Position numbers and translations under genes: made by a program. The notes under the pieces were generated by a model that was not told the origin of the DNA, searched no databases, and saw only the letters and a list, made by a program, of their open reading frames with translations. Source: Streptomonospora nanhaiensis (GTDB lineage Bacteria; Actinomycetota; Actinomycetes; Streptosporangiales; Streptosporangiaceae). Taken from it: a DNA stretch of 64,000 bases. The DNA lies in NCBI RefSeq assembly GCF_026642255.1, contig NZ_CP113264.1, positions 7,006,001-7,070,000 on the forward strand. The letters run 5' to 3'. Positions 38,103-46,493 of the stretch are shown here, piece by piece. Numbering within the stretch: the first letter of the stretch is position 1; each line of letters starts with the position of its first letter.

Positions 38103-38666
38103 CTATCCCCCGGTGCCGGGCGGGGCCACCGCGTGGCGGGCCTGGTGTGCCAGCCGGGCGTCCGCGCCGTCGGCCAGTTCCCGGAGCACGTCGTCCAGGG
38201 ACGCGAAGACCTCCCAGGCGGGCAACTCCGCAGCCTCCGCCAACCGTCGGGTGACGAGGAGCTCCAGCCCCTCGACGCGAGCGCCCTTCCAGATCTTGTC
38301 GGAGAGGCTGACCAGCAGGTCCTCCAGCGTCCGGCCCTCGGCGGACCAGTCCCCGTGGGTGGCGCAGAACCCGGCCAGACGCGCGGGCACGCCGCGGGAC
38401 AGCAGCAGCCGCTCCCCCGCCGCCTCGTGCAGGCGCCCCGGCCCGGTCAGCTCCCCGGGATGCCCGGTCTTGCCGATGTCGTGCACGGCGGCGCCGAAGC
38501 GGACGGCCCCGGCGTCCACCGGCAGGCCGGGGTGGCGGTCGGCCAGCCACGCGAGCAGCGCGACCGCCGCTCCGTGGACGAGGTCACCGTGCGCCACCAG
38601 GCGGGGCGGCGCCCCGACGTCGGCCAGGAGCCGGGCGGCCTCGTCCGGTACGGCGATGACGTCCAT
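38103..38666 (-). CDS. HD-domain phosphohydrolase-like protein
   Basis: 187 residues with HD-superfamily metal ligands: an early His in LVHGAAVALLAWL, the HD pair in AAVHDIGKTGH, and a later HEAAGERLL and CATHGDWS. Probable metal-dependent phosphohydrolase, possibly acting on nucleotides; substrate unknown. ATG 38666. Confidence 0.75.
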   Translation of the reverse strand: MDVIAVPDEAARLLADVGAPPRLVAHGDLVHGAAVALLAWLADRHPGLPVDAGAVRFGAAVHDIGKTGHPGELTGPGRLHEAAGERLLLSRGVPARLAGFCATHGDWSAEGRTLEDLLVSLSDKIWKGARVEGLELLVTRRLAEAAELPAWEVFASLDDVLRELADGADARLAHQARHAVAPPGTGG

Positions 38667-38916
38667 GGGGTTCGGACTCCGTTTCCCGCGCGCTCCCGCG
38701 CGCACCGGGGGGGACGGCCACGGGAAGGCCGTGGCCGCGCTCCACGATAGACCCGCCGGGCCGGTTCCCTCCGGGGCCGCCCGCGGACGCCGGACGCCCC
38801 GGCGCGCCTCCCCGCGGGCGGAGCTCCCGCGCGCCCGGGGCGGGAAGGACCCCGCCCCGGACGGTCGGCGGTCTCCGCGACAATGCGGTGACCGCAGTCG
38901 ACACCGAGGAGCACCC

Positions 38917-39486
38917 ATGCCCGACCAGGACCAGCGCTGCGCCTGGGCCCGGAACGCGCCGGACCTGATGAAGGCCTACCACGACGAGGAGTGGGGCAGG
39001 CCGTCCCGGGACGACGCGTACCTGTTCGAGCTGCTCGTGCTGGAGGGCGCCCAGGCCGGGCTCTCCTGGTCCACGGTGCTCGGCAAGCGCGAGAACTACC
39101 GCCGCGCGCTGCACGGCTTCGACCGCTCCCGGATCGCGGGGTACGGCCAGGAGGACACCGACCGGCTCCTCGCGGACCCCGGCATCGTCCGCAACCGGCT
39201 CAAGGTGGCCTCGGTGGTGCGCAACGCCCGCTCCTTCGAGCGGGTGCGCGAGGAGCACGGCAGCTTCGCCGCCTACCTGTGGGGCTGGGTGGACGGCGAG
39301 CCCGTGGTCAACCGCTTCACCGAGCCGTCACAGGTCCCGGTGAGCACCCCGCTGTCCGACCGTGTCAGCAAGGACCTCAAGGCGCGCGGCTTCAACTTCG
39401 TCGGCACCACGATCGTGTACTCCTACCTCCAGGCCGTCGGGGTGGTCGACGACCACCTGGCCGGGTGCCCCGCCGCCTCCGCCTGA
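38917..39486 (+). CDS. tag: DNA-3-methyladenine glycosylase I
   Basis: 189 residues. Excises 3-methyladenine from alkylated DNA. Family signatures RCAWARNAPDLMKAYHDEEWG, LLVLEGAQAGLSWSTVLGKRENYRRA, and the C-terminal GFNFVGTTIVYSYLQAVGVVDDH are present, including the Cys/His zinc ligands (Cys near the start, HDEEWG, DDH-LAGC). ATG 38917 follows GAGGAG. Confidence 0.95.
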   Translation: MPDQDQRCAWARNAPDLMKAYHDEEWGRPSRDDAYLFELLVLEGAQAGLSWSTVLGKRENYRRALHGFDRSRIAGYGQEDTDRLLADPGIVRNRLKVASVVRNARSFERVREEHGSFAAYLWGWVDGEPVVNRFTEPSQVPVSTPLSDRVSKDLKARGFNFVGTTIVYSYLQAVGVVDDHLAGCPAASA

Positions 39487-39531
39487 GCCGCCGCGCGCCC
39501 CAGTGGTCCGCCGCTCTCCCGCACCCTGTTC

Positions 39532-39556
39532 CGTACGGTGTACTGTACGCCATACG
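39532..39556. promoter_or_regulatory. Palindromic TetR-type operator upstream of the NmrA-like reductase
   Basis: 25-nt imperfect palindrome (arms CGTACGGTGTAC and GTACGCCATACG, 10 of 12 symmetric around one T), 49-73 nt upstream of the reductase ATG. Same core as the site at 37858, implying one shared repressor. Confidence 0.65.
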
Positions 39557-39604
39557 AGACAGGCGGGCATGCCCCCGCCGCCCCCCACTGGAGGAGAGAG
39601 AGCC

Positions 39605-40429
39605 ATGACGTTCCTCGTCGCGGGCGCCACCGGAACCGTCGGCCGCCACGTCGTCGACCAGCTGCTCGGCTCCGGGTTCCCGGTCCGCGCGCTCACCCGC
39701 GATCCCGGTCGTGCCCGTCTCCCGGAGGGAGCGCGGGCGGTGCGCGGCGACCTCACCGACCCCGACAGCCTCGTCCCCCATCTGGAGGGGGTGGTCGGCC
39801 TGCACCTGATCACGTTCGGCGGGGACGACTACGCGCCCCTCGTCACGGCGCCGCAGATCGTCGAGTTCGCCGAACGGGCGGGGGTCCGCCGGGTGACGGT
39901 CCTGTGCGACTTCCACCCGGGTCCCGTCGAGGAGGCCCTGGCCGCGAGCCCCCTCTCCTGGACGCTCCTGCACCCGGTCGAGTTCATGGCCAACACCCTC
40001 GACTGGGCCGGGTCCGTCGCGGAGGAGGGCGTGGTCAGGGAGGTCCGCACCCACCCCAGCGCCCTGGTGCACGAGGCGGACATCGCCTCCGTGGCGGTCA
40101 CCGCCCTCACCGAGGACGGACACGGCGGCCGCGCCTACCCCCTCACCGGCCCCGAGGCGCTGACCCCCGGGGAGCGGGTGGCGGTGCTCTCCCGGGCGGT
40201 CGGCCGGGAGATCGCGCTGGTCCGGACCAGCCCCGAGGAGGAGGCCGGGCGGCTGCGCGCCCTGGGCCACGACGAGGAGTACATCGGCTTCGCCGCCCGG
40301 CTGGCCGCGGACCCCCCGGAGGTGGGAACCCGGCCCCTGCCCACCGTCGAGGAGGTCACCGGGCGGCCCGCCCGCGGGTTCGCGGCGTGGGCCGAGGAGC
40401 ACAGGGACGCCTTCCTCGGCCGGGACTGA
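39605..40429 (+). CDS. NmrA-like NAD(P)H-binding protein
   Basis: 274 residues, atypical short-chain dehydrogenase with the NAD(P) motif VAGATGTVGRHVVDQL and the WTLLHPVEFMANTL segment of the NmrA/quinone-oxidoreductase-2-like group. Lacks an obvious YxxxK pair, as usual in this subgroup. Followed by a TetR gene in the same orientation. Confidence 0.85.
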   Translation: MTFLVAGATGTVGRHVVDQLLGSGFPVRALTRDPGRARLPEGARAVRGDLTDPDSLVPHLEGVVGLHLITFGGDDYAPLVTAPQIVEFAERAGVRRVTVLCDFHPGPVEEALAASPLSWTLLHPVEFMANTLDWAGSVAEEGVVREVRTHPSALVHEADIASVAVTALTEDGHGGRAYPLTGPEALTPGERVAVLSRAVGREIALVRTSPEEEAGRLRALGHDEEYIGFAARLAADPPEVGTRPLPTVEEVTGRPARGFAAWAEEHRDAFLGRD

Positions 40430-40568
40430 CCGCCCTCGCGGGGACCGCGCACCGGGAGCCCGTCCCCCCGTGCCGCGGGCCCGGGGGCTGCCCGCAACCG
40501 GCGGCCACCCGGCGTGACCGCCCTGCCGTACACTGACCGGGCACCGGACCGGAAGAGCAGGGCGGTCA

Positions 40569-41345
40569 ATGTCCACTCAGCACACCACGAGCGGCGACCC
40601 CGCGCGCAGCCTGGCCTTGCTGTGGCGTACCCAGGAGCCCACCAGCAGGCGCAACAAGCCCGACCTGAGCGTGGACCGGATCGTGTCCGTGGCCTCCGGG
40701 CTCGCCGACGCCGACGGGCTCGCCGCGCTGTCCATGCGCAAGGTCGCCGAGCGCCTCGGCGTCGGCACGATGTCCCTGTACACCTACGTCCCGGGCCGGG
40801 GCGAGCTGATCGACCTGATGCTCGACGCCGCCTACGCGGGCCTGCACGCGGACGGCGGACGGCCCGACGGCTGGCGGGACCGGCTGGGCGCCATCGCGCA
40901 CGCGAACTGGCGCCTGTTCCTGCGCCACCCGTGGATGCTCCAGGCCTCCCGGGGGCGCCTGCTGGGCCCCAACCTCGTCGCCAAGTACGAGTACGAGCTC
41001 TCCGCGGTCGACGGCCTCGGCCTGACCGACGGGGAGATGGACTCCACGGTCAGCCTGGTCAACAGCTATGCGGAGGGCGCCGCCGCCCAGGCCGTCGCGG
41101 TCGGCGAGACCGAGCGGGCGTCGGGCATGACCGACGGCCAGTGGTGGCGCGCCCACGGCCCGGTCCTCGCCTCCCTGATCAGGGACAGCGACTATCCGAC
41201 GGCCTCCCGCGTCGGAAGCTCCGTCGGGCGGGAGCACCGGACCGTCTACCCGGCCGAGCACGACTTCGCGTTCGGGCTGGAGCGCGTCCTGGACGGGATC
41301 CAGGTCCTGGTGGACTCCCGGTCCTCCTCCGCGGACGGCGTGTAG
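40569..41345 (+). CDS. TetR/AcrR-family repressor
   Basis: 258 residues. An N-terminal extension (about 30 residues, LLWRTQEPTSRRNKPDLS) precedes the HTH (VSVASGLADADGLAALSMRKVAERLGVGTMSLYTYV), and the C-terminal half matches the tetracycline-repressor-type TetR_C domain. TetR proteins with such extensions often control DrrAB-type exporters. It is the best local candidate for the two related palindromes. A CGTACACTG half-site lies in its own promoter. Confidence 0.9.
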   Translation: MSTQHTTSGDPARSLALLWRTQEPTSRRNKPDLSVDRIVSVASGLADADGLAALSMRKVAERLGVGTMSLYTYVPGRGELIDLMLDAAYAGLHADGGRPDGWRDRLGAIAHANWRLFLRHPWMLQASRGRLLGPNLVAKYEYELSAVDGLGLTDGEMDSTVSLVNSYAEGAAAQAVAVGETERASGMTDGQWWRAHGPVLASLIRDSDYPTASRVGSSVGREHRTVYPAEHDFAFGLERVLDGIQVLVDSRSSSADGV

Positions 41346-41526
41346 TTCCGCCGGGCACGGCTCCCGGCCCCGGCCGCCGGGGGCGCGGACGGGTCGGTCG
41401 GCCGTGCGGCCCCGCCGGCGCCGACCGCGACCCGCCGGGAGGGAAGGCGCCCTGTTTCCGGTGCCCGACGCCCCCCGGGTCGATACGGTGAGGACCGGAC
41501 CCACACGGAGCGAACCGGGGAGCGGT

Positions 41527-42243
41527 ATGGGGGACATCGGCCTGTCGTTGATCGGGGACCTGTACCGCAAGTACCGCGACCCGCTGGCGAAGGTGCGCGA
41601 CGCGCAGCGCGCGTTCCACCGCGCCACGCGGGACCGCATGACCCCGCAGCTCGACGACCTGGAAGCGGAGATCACCTACCTGCTCCTGCGCGAGACCCGT
41701 CCGGACACGGTGATGGAGCTGGGCACGTTCCACGGCTGGTCCACGACCTGGATCCTGTCGGCGCTGCGCGACAACGGGACGGGGACGCTGCACTCCTTCG
41801 ACATCGTGGACAACGTGGTGGCGAACGTGCCCTCCGAGCTGTCGCTGGGCCGCTGGGAGTTCCACAAGGGCGACATCCGGGAGAACATGTCCCGGGTTCC
41901 GGAGGGGATCGGCTACCTGTTCGTGGACGCGGCCCACAACGGCCGGTTCGCGCGGTGGTACCTGTCGGAGCTGTTCCCCCGGGTCGCGCCCGGGACCCCG
42001 GTCAGCGTCCACGACGTCTTCCACGGCAGGCGGGCCCTGCCGCTGACCGAGGGGGCGGTCGTGCTGGCGTGGCTGCGGAGGACGGGCACGGACTTCTTCA
42101 CGCCGTCCCGCAGGAGGGCGCCCGCCCCGTACACGGCGCTCCTGGAGCTCAAGGAGGAGCTGGGCCTGGGAGAGCCGGTGCGCACCAGCAGGGACAACCC
42201 GATGATCTACTTCCGGATGCCCGAGCACCTGCCGTCCGCGTGA
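41527..42243 (+). CDS. Class I SAM-dependent methyltransferase
   Basis: 238 residues with motif I VMELGTFHGWSTTWIL and an acidic FVDAAHNG segment of the Methyltransf_24/cephalosporin-hydroxylase-like group. Likely an O- or N-methyltransferase acting on a sugar or the scaffold of the cluster product. GGGGAG precedes ATG 41527. It marks the probable left edge of the metabolite cluster. The acceptor cannot be read from the sequence. Confidence 0.75.
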   Translation: MGDIGLSLIGDLYRKYRDPLAKVRDAQRAFHRATRDRMTPQLDDLEAEITYLLLRETRPDTVMELGTFHGWSTTWILSALRDNGTGTLHSFDIVDNVVANVPSELSLGRWEFHKGDIRENMSRVPEGIGYLFVDAAHNGRFARWYLSELFPRVAPGTPVSVHDVFHGRRALPLTEGAVVLAWLRRTGTDFFTPSRRRAPAPYTALLELKEELGLGEPVRTSRDNPMIYFRMPEHLPSA

Positions 42244-42248
42244 GCCGC

Positions 42249-42284
42249 GCCCCGGCGCGTTCCGGGCGCGGGACGCGCCGGGGC
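42249..42284. terminator. Bidirectional terminator
   Basis: 12-bp perfect stem GCCCCGGCGCGT / ACGCGCCGGGGC with a 12-nt loop, between the convergent methyltransferase and dehydratase genes. Confidence 0.8.
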
Positions 42285-42385
42285 CGCCGGGCTTCCGCCG
42301 ACCGCGCGGCGCGCCCTTCGCGCAGGGGCGTCCCGTCGGGGTCTGCGCCCGGCCGCCCCCTCGGCGACCGCGGGCGGGGCCCCGG

Positions 42386-43708
42386 TCAGGGGGCGACAGC
42401 GCCCCGCTCCTTGACGAACTCGGTGATGGAGGAGACCACGTAGTCGATCATCTCGTCCGTGAGGCCCGGGTAGACCCCGGTCCAGAACGTCTGGTCGGTG
42501 GCGATGTCGCTGTTGTCCAGGTTCTCCGCCACCCGGTGCGGGCGGTCGAGGTAGGCGGGGTGGCGGGTGAGGTTTCCCGCGAAGAGCAGCCGGGTGCCGA
42601 TCCTGCGGGACTCCAGGAACCGGACCAGCTCCGCCCTGCCGAACGGCGCCTCCGGATCGACGGTGACGACGAACCCGAACCAGCTCGGATCGCTGCCCGG
42701 CGTGGCCTCCGGGAGGATCAGGCCGGGCACCCCGTCCAGGCCCTCCCGCATCCGGCGCCAGTTGCGCCGCCGGGCCTCCCCGAAGGAGTCCAGCTTCTCC
42801 AGCTGGGTGAGGCCGAGCGCGGCCTGGAGGTCGGTTCCCTTCAGGTTGTAGCCCACGTGCGAGAACGTGTACTTGTGGTCGTACCCCTGCGGCAGGGTGC
42901 CCAGCTGGTAACTGAAGCGCTTCCGGCAGGTGTCGCTCTCCCCCGGCTCGCACCAGCAGTCGCGGCCCCAGTCGCGCATGGACTCCACGACGCGCGCCAG
43001 CAGGAGGTTGGACGTGAGCACGCACCCGCCCTCGCCCATGGTGATGTGGTGGGCCGGGTAGAAGCTGACCGTGGAGAGGTCGCCGAAGGACCCCGTCACC
43101 TGCCCGTCGTAGTACGAGCCCACCGCGTCGCAGTTGTCCTCGACGAGGAACAGGCCCCGGTCCTCCGCGATCTGCGCGATCTCCCGGGCCTGGAAGGGGT
43201 TGCCCAGGGCGTGGGCGATCATGATCGCCCGGGTGCGGGGGCCGATCGCCCTCTCCACGCGCTCCGCCGTCGTGTTGTACGTGCGCAGGTCGATGTCCAC
43301 GAACACGGGCACGAGCCCGTTCTGGAGGATGGGGTTGACGGTCGTGGGGAATCCCGCCGCCACCGTGACGACCTCGTCGCCGGGGCGCAGGCGCTCGTCC
43401 TCCAGCAGGTGGGAGGTCAGGGACGACAGCGCCAGCAGGTTGGCGGAGGACCCCGAGTTCGTCAGGTGGGCCTTGCGGCGCCCGAGCCTCCGGGCGAACA
43501 CCGACTCGAATCGGCGCGCGCTCCGGCCCGCCGCGATGCGCATGTCGAGGGCGGCCTCGGCGAGCGCCACCCGGTCGTCCTCGTCCAGGACGGCGCCGGA
43601 CGGCCAGATCTCCGTCACGCCCGGCACGAACTCGCGCTCGGTCCGCCTGGACCGGTGGTAGGCGCGGACCGCGTCGAGCACGGCCGCGGCCTCGTCACTC
43701 GTCTCCAT
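42386..43708 (-). CDS. NDP-4-keto-6-deoxyhexose 3,4-dehydratase (E1/SpnQ/RfbH type)
   Basis: PMP- and [2Fe-2S]-dependent enzyme that removes the C-3 hydroxyl of an NDP-4-keto-6-deoxyhexose. 440 residues, DegT/AHBA fold. The PLP-lysine is replaced: the motif reads SFYPAHHITMGEGG with His220/221, and four cysteines fall at 193, 251, 253 and 261, that is C-X57-C-X-C-X7-C, the E1 cluster pattern. This separates it from aminotransferases. ATG 43708. Its presence implies a 3-deoxy (2,3,6- or 3,6-di/trideoxy) sugar. The electron donor is not encoded nearby. Confidence 0.93.
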   Translation of the reverse strand: METSDEAAAVLDAVRAYHRSRRTEREFVPGVTEIWPSGAVLDEDDRVALAEAALDMRIAAGRSARRFESVFARRLGRRKAHLTNSGSSANLLALSSLTSHLLEDERLRPGDEVVTVAAGFPTTVNPILQNGLVPVFVDIDLRTYNTTAERVERAIGPRTRAIMIAHALGNPFQAREIAQIAEDRGLFLVEDNCDAVGSYYDGQVTGSFGDLSTVSFYPAHHITMGEGGCVLTSNLLLARVVESMRDWGRDCWCEPGESDTCRKRFSYQLGTLPQGYDHKYTFSHVGYNLKGTDLQAALGLTQLEKLDSFGEARRRNWRRMREGLDGVPGLILPEATPGSDPSWFGFVVTVDPEAPFGRAELVRFLESRRIGTRLLFAGNLTRHPAYLDRPHRVAENLDNSDIATDQTFWTGVYPGLTDEMIDYVVSSITEFVKERGAVAP

Positions 43709-44033
43709 GCGTGGTTCTCCCCTCCTGGGCGGGCGGTGCGGGAGGGCGCAAGCGCCGCCGACCGCCCCCGTGGACACCGGATCTCGGCCGTCCGGGGTCT
43801 GTGCGCCCCGGCACGGCGCCGGACACACTAGGGCATGTTCCGCGAAAGCCCCCGCCGCGCGGGGGCCGGTGCCCGCGCGCTCCGGCGGAACGGGGACCGC
43901 CCGGCCCCCGGCGGGCCGGGCCCGGGTACGGCGGTGTCCCCCTCCGTCGCGCTCTGGCAGTATGTGCGGCGGCGCGACCGGAGTGGGCCGCGGCAGCCGG
44001 CGCTCGGGAGCCGGCCGACACGAGGGAGGTCGT
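43709..44033. other. Divergent promoter region between sugar genes
   Basis: 325 nt between the 3,4-dehydratase (minus) and 3-ketoreductase (plus) genes. It holds no supported gene and should contain promoters for both. GAGGGAGGT at 44022-44030 is the ketoreductase ribosome binding site. Confidence 0.5.
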
Positions 44034-45032
44034 GTGTCCTCGACGCTCGGAAGCACGGGAGCACCGGTGCGGCTCGGGGTGCTCGGCTGCGCCGACATCG
44101 CGTGGCGGCGCGTCCTGCCGTCCGTCGCGGCGACGCCCTCGGTGCGGCTCGTCGCGGTCGCCAGCCGGGACGCCGCCAAGGCGCGCCGGTTCGCGGACCG
44201 CTTCGGCGGCGAGGCGGTCACGGGTTACGCGGATCTCCTCGCGCGGGACGACCTCGACGCCGTGTACGTGCCGCTGCCCGTCGGCCTGAGGCACGAGTGG
44301 GTCGGGCGCGCCCTGGCGGCGGGTCTGCACGTCCTCTCCGAGAAACCCCTCACGGTCGGCCCCGACACGTCGGCCGAACTGCTGGCCGAGGCCGGGCGGC
44401 GCGGCCTGACCGTCATGGAGAACTTCGCCTTCCGGTACCACCGGCAGCACCACGAGCTGAGGCGGCTGGTCTCGGAGGGCGCGATCGGGCGCCCGCGCGC
44501 GCTCATGTGCGAGTTCGGGGTGCCCGAGCGCGCTCCCGGGGACATCCGGCACGACCCCTCGCTGGGCGGTGGGGCGCTCCTGGACGTGGGCGTGTACCCG
44601 CTGGCGCTGGCGCAGTTCCTGTGGGGCGACGGGCTCCGGGTGGGCGGCGCGGTCCTGGAGCGCGGCGCCGACACGGGGGTGGACGTGCGCGGCTCGGTGC
44701 TGCTGCGTGCCCCGGACGGCGGGACGGCGCAGGTGGGGTTCGGGTTCGGGCTGCACTACCGCAACGAGTACACGGTCTGGGGGGAGGCGGGCGCCGTCCG
44801 GCTGGACCGCGCCTTCACCCCGCCGGAGACACTGCGGCCGACCCTGGAGCTGCGGACCGGGGCGGGCACCGAGGACCTGGTGTCGGAGCCGGACCACCAG
44901 TTCCGCAACCTCCTGGACGCCTTCGCCGACGGTGTCCGCGGGGTGGCGCCGGTGGACGCGGCGCCGGTCCTGGAGCTGGCCGACCTCGTCGACCGCGTCC
45001 GCCGGAGCGCGGCGGAGGCCGTCACCGGCTGA
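44034..45032 (+). CDS. NDP-hexose 3-ketoreductase, Gfo/Idh/MocA family
   Basis: 332 residues. Rossmann motif RLGVLGCADIAWRRVLPSV, the EKPLTV motif with its catalytic Lys, and the GGGALLDVGVYPLALAQFLWG block. Closest in style to SpnN/KijD10-type reductases that act after a 2,3-dehydratase to give NDP-2,6-dideoxy-4-ketosugars. GTG 44034 is preceded by GAGGGAGG. It works logically with the 2,3-dehydratase at 54501. Ends 12 nt before a convergent glycosyltransferase gene. Confidence 0.88.
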   Translation: MSSTLGSTGAPVRLGVLGCADIAWRRVLPSVAATPSVRLVAVASRDAAKARRFADRFGGEAVTGYADLLARDDLDAVYVPLPVGLRHEWVGRALAAGLHVLSEKPLTVGPDTSAELLAEAGRRGLTVMENFAFRYHRQHHELRRLVSEGAIGRPRALMCEFGVPERAPGDIRHDPSLGGGALLDVGVYPLALAQFLWGDGLRVGGAVLERGADTGVDVRGSVLLRAPDGGTAQVGFGFGLHYRNEYTVWGEAGAVRLDRAFTPPETLRPTLELRTGAGTEDLVSEPDHQFRNLLDAFADGVRGVAPVDAAPVLELADLVDRVRRSAAEAVTG

Positions 45033-45044
45033 CCGGCCCGGTGT

Positions 45045-46301
45045 TCAGCCGCGGGTGAGTCCCACGAGCGCGTCCGCGAGTTCGGCCGGGGACGGCAGGG
45101 CCGCCATCGCCTCGCGCACGCCCGCGGCCCCCCGGGCGAAGGACGGGTCGTCCAGGAGCCGGGAGGCCGACCGGCTGATCGTCTCCGCGGTCATCGCCCG
45201 GTGGGGGACGGTGATGGCCGCTCCCCCGTCGGCGAGCATGTCGGCGAGCATCGGGTCGTCGAACCAGCTGGGGACGATCACCTGCGGAACGCCGTGTGCC
45301 AGCCCGGTCAGGACCGTCCCCCATCCTCCGTGGTCGACCATGGCGTCGCAGGTGGGGGCGAGTGCGTGCAGGGGCACGTACTCGGTCAGGCGGGTGTTGG
45401 CGGGGACGGGGCCGAGGGCGTCCTGTTCGCGGGCGGGCAGGGTCGCCACGACCTCCGCGTCCAGGCCGGCCAACCCCTCCAGCAGCGCGCGGAACAGGGC
45501 CCTGCCCCCGCTGTCCTGGCCCATGAGGGTCGTGCCGAGGGTGAGGGCGATGCGGGGGCGCTCGGGCGGGGTGCGCAGCCAGTGGGGGACGACGGCCCTG
45601 CCGTTGTAGGGGACGTAGCGCATCGGCAGGTAGGTGAGGTCGTGGGGGGTGGGGACCCTGAGGGAGGCGGGGATCTGTTCGATGGTGGCCTGTCCGTGGA
45701 CCAGGGTCTCGGAGTACTCGACGCCGTGGCGGGCGGCGCGGGCGCCCAGCCAGGCGGCCAGGGGGTCTTCCCGCTCGGCCGGGGGCTGCTCGGCCATCCG
45801 TGCCAGGAAGCGGCGGCGGGTGCGGGCGAAGATGTCGGCGCCCCACAGGTAGCGCACGTGGGCCGCCCCGCACGCCTGCGCCGCGATCGCCCCCGCGAAG
45901 CTCACCGATCCCCAGACGACCAGGTCGGGCCTCCACTCCCGGCACAGCGCCACCAGGTCCTGCTCCATGGGGTCGTTCACCATCCGCCACCACCACGGGA
46001 CGACCGTGCGGTAGCCCTCCAGCAGGTACTCCCAGGAGACCTCGTCGTCGGGAGCGGTCACCCGCCCGAACAGCGGGGCGTCGTTCAGGGTGTCGTGGAG
46101 GTCGAAGACCTTCATCGTCCGCCAGAAGCCGTGGTCCCGGCCGACCGGGACGAAGGGCAGACCCGTCGCCGCCACCGTCGGCCCCAGGGCGGGCTGGCTC
46201 GCCACCCGCACCTCGTGCCCGGCCGCGCGCAGGGCCCACGCCAGGGGCACCATCCCCAGGAAGTGCGGCTTCTCCGCAGCCACCGTCAACAGCACACGCA
46301 A
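45045..46301 (-). CDS. Glycosyltransferase, activator-dependent (GT1/EryCIII-like) family
   Basis: 418 residues. The N-terminal MVPLAWALRAAGHEVRVASQ acceptor-domain motif, RPDLVVWGSVSFAGAIAAQACGAAH, and the C-terminal donor-binding segment YVPLHALAPTCDAMVDHGGWGT-VLTGLAHGVPQ mark the macrolide-type GT family (DUF1205). The usual HHGGxGT reads DHGGWGT. The start is TTG 46301 with GAGGAGG upstream; no ATG or GTG with a better site exists. Head-to-head with the next GT, so both share a 192-nt promoter region. Donor and acceptor unknown. Confidence 0.9.
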   Translation of the reverse strand: MRVLLTVAAEKPHFLGMVPLAWALRAAGHEVRVASQPALGPTVAATGLPFVPVGRDHGFWRTMKVFDLHDTLNDAPLFGRVTAPDDEVSWEYLLEGYRTVVPWWWRMVNDPMEQDLVALCREWRPDLVVWGSVSFAGAIAAQACGAAHVRYLWGADIFARTRRRFLARMAEQPPAEREDPLAAWLGARAARHGVEYSETLVHGQATIEQIPASLRVPTPHDLTYLPMRYVPYNGRAVVPHWLRTPPERPRIALTLGTTLMGQDSGGRALFRALLEGLAGLDAEVVATLPAREQDALGPVPANTRLTEYVPLHALAPTCDAMVDHGGWGTVLTGLAHGVPQVIVPSWFDDPMLADMLADGGAAITVPHRAMTAETISRSASRLLDDPSFARGAAGVREAMAALPSPAELADALVGLTRG

Positions 46302-46493
46302 CGTCCCGCACCTCCTCGAAGCGCTTCGGCAGACTAGGGGAGGGGACCCGGCGCGTCCACCCGGGCGGTCGGTTCGGGGCGGGTGGCGCCCCGGCCGGAA
46401 CTGGTAGACATGGCGCCGCGCCGCGGGATGCCCCGCGCGTCGTCCGAACCCCCCCCAGCGCCGACGTCGGCCGCGACCCGAGGAGAGCCCACC

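Noticed and set aside
42386..43708. Calling the DegT-fold enzyme an aminotransferase
   Set aside because: The PLP-lysine is replaced by His and the four-Cys E1 pattern is present, so dehydratase is the better call.
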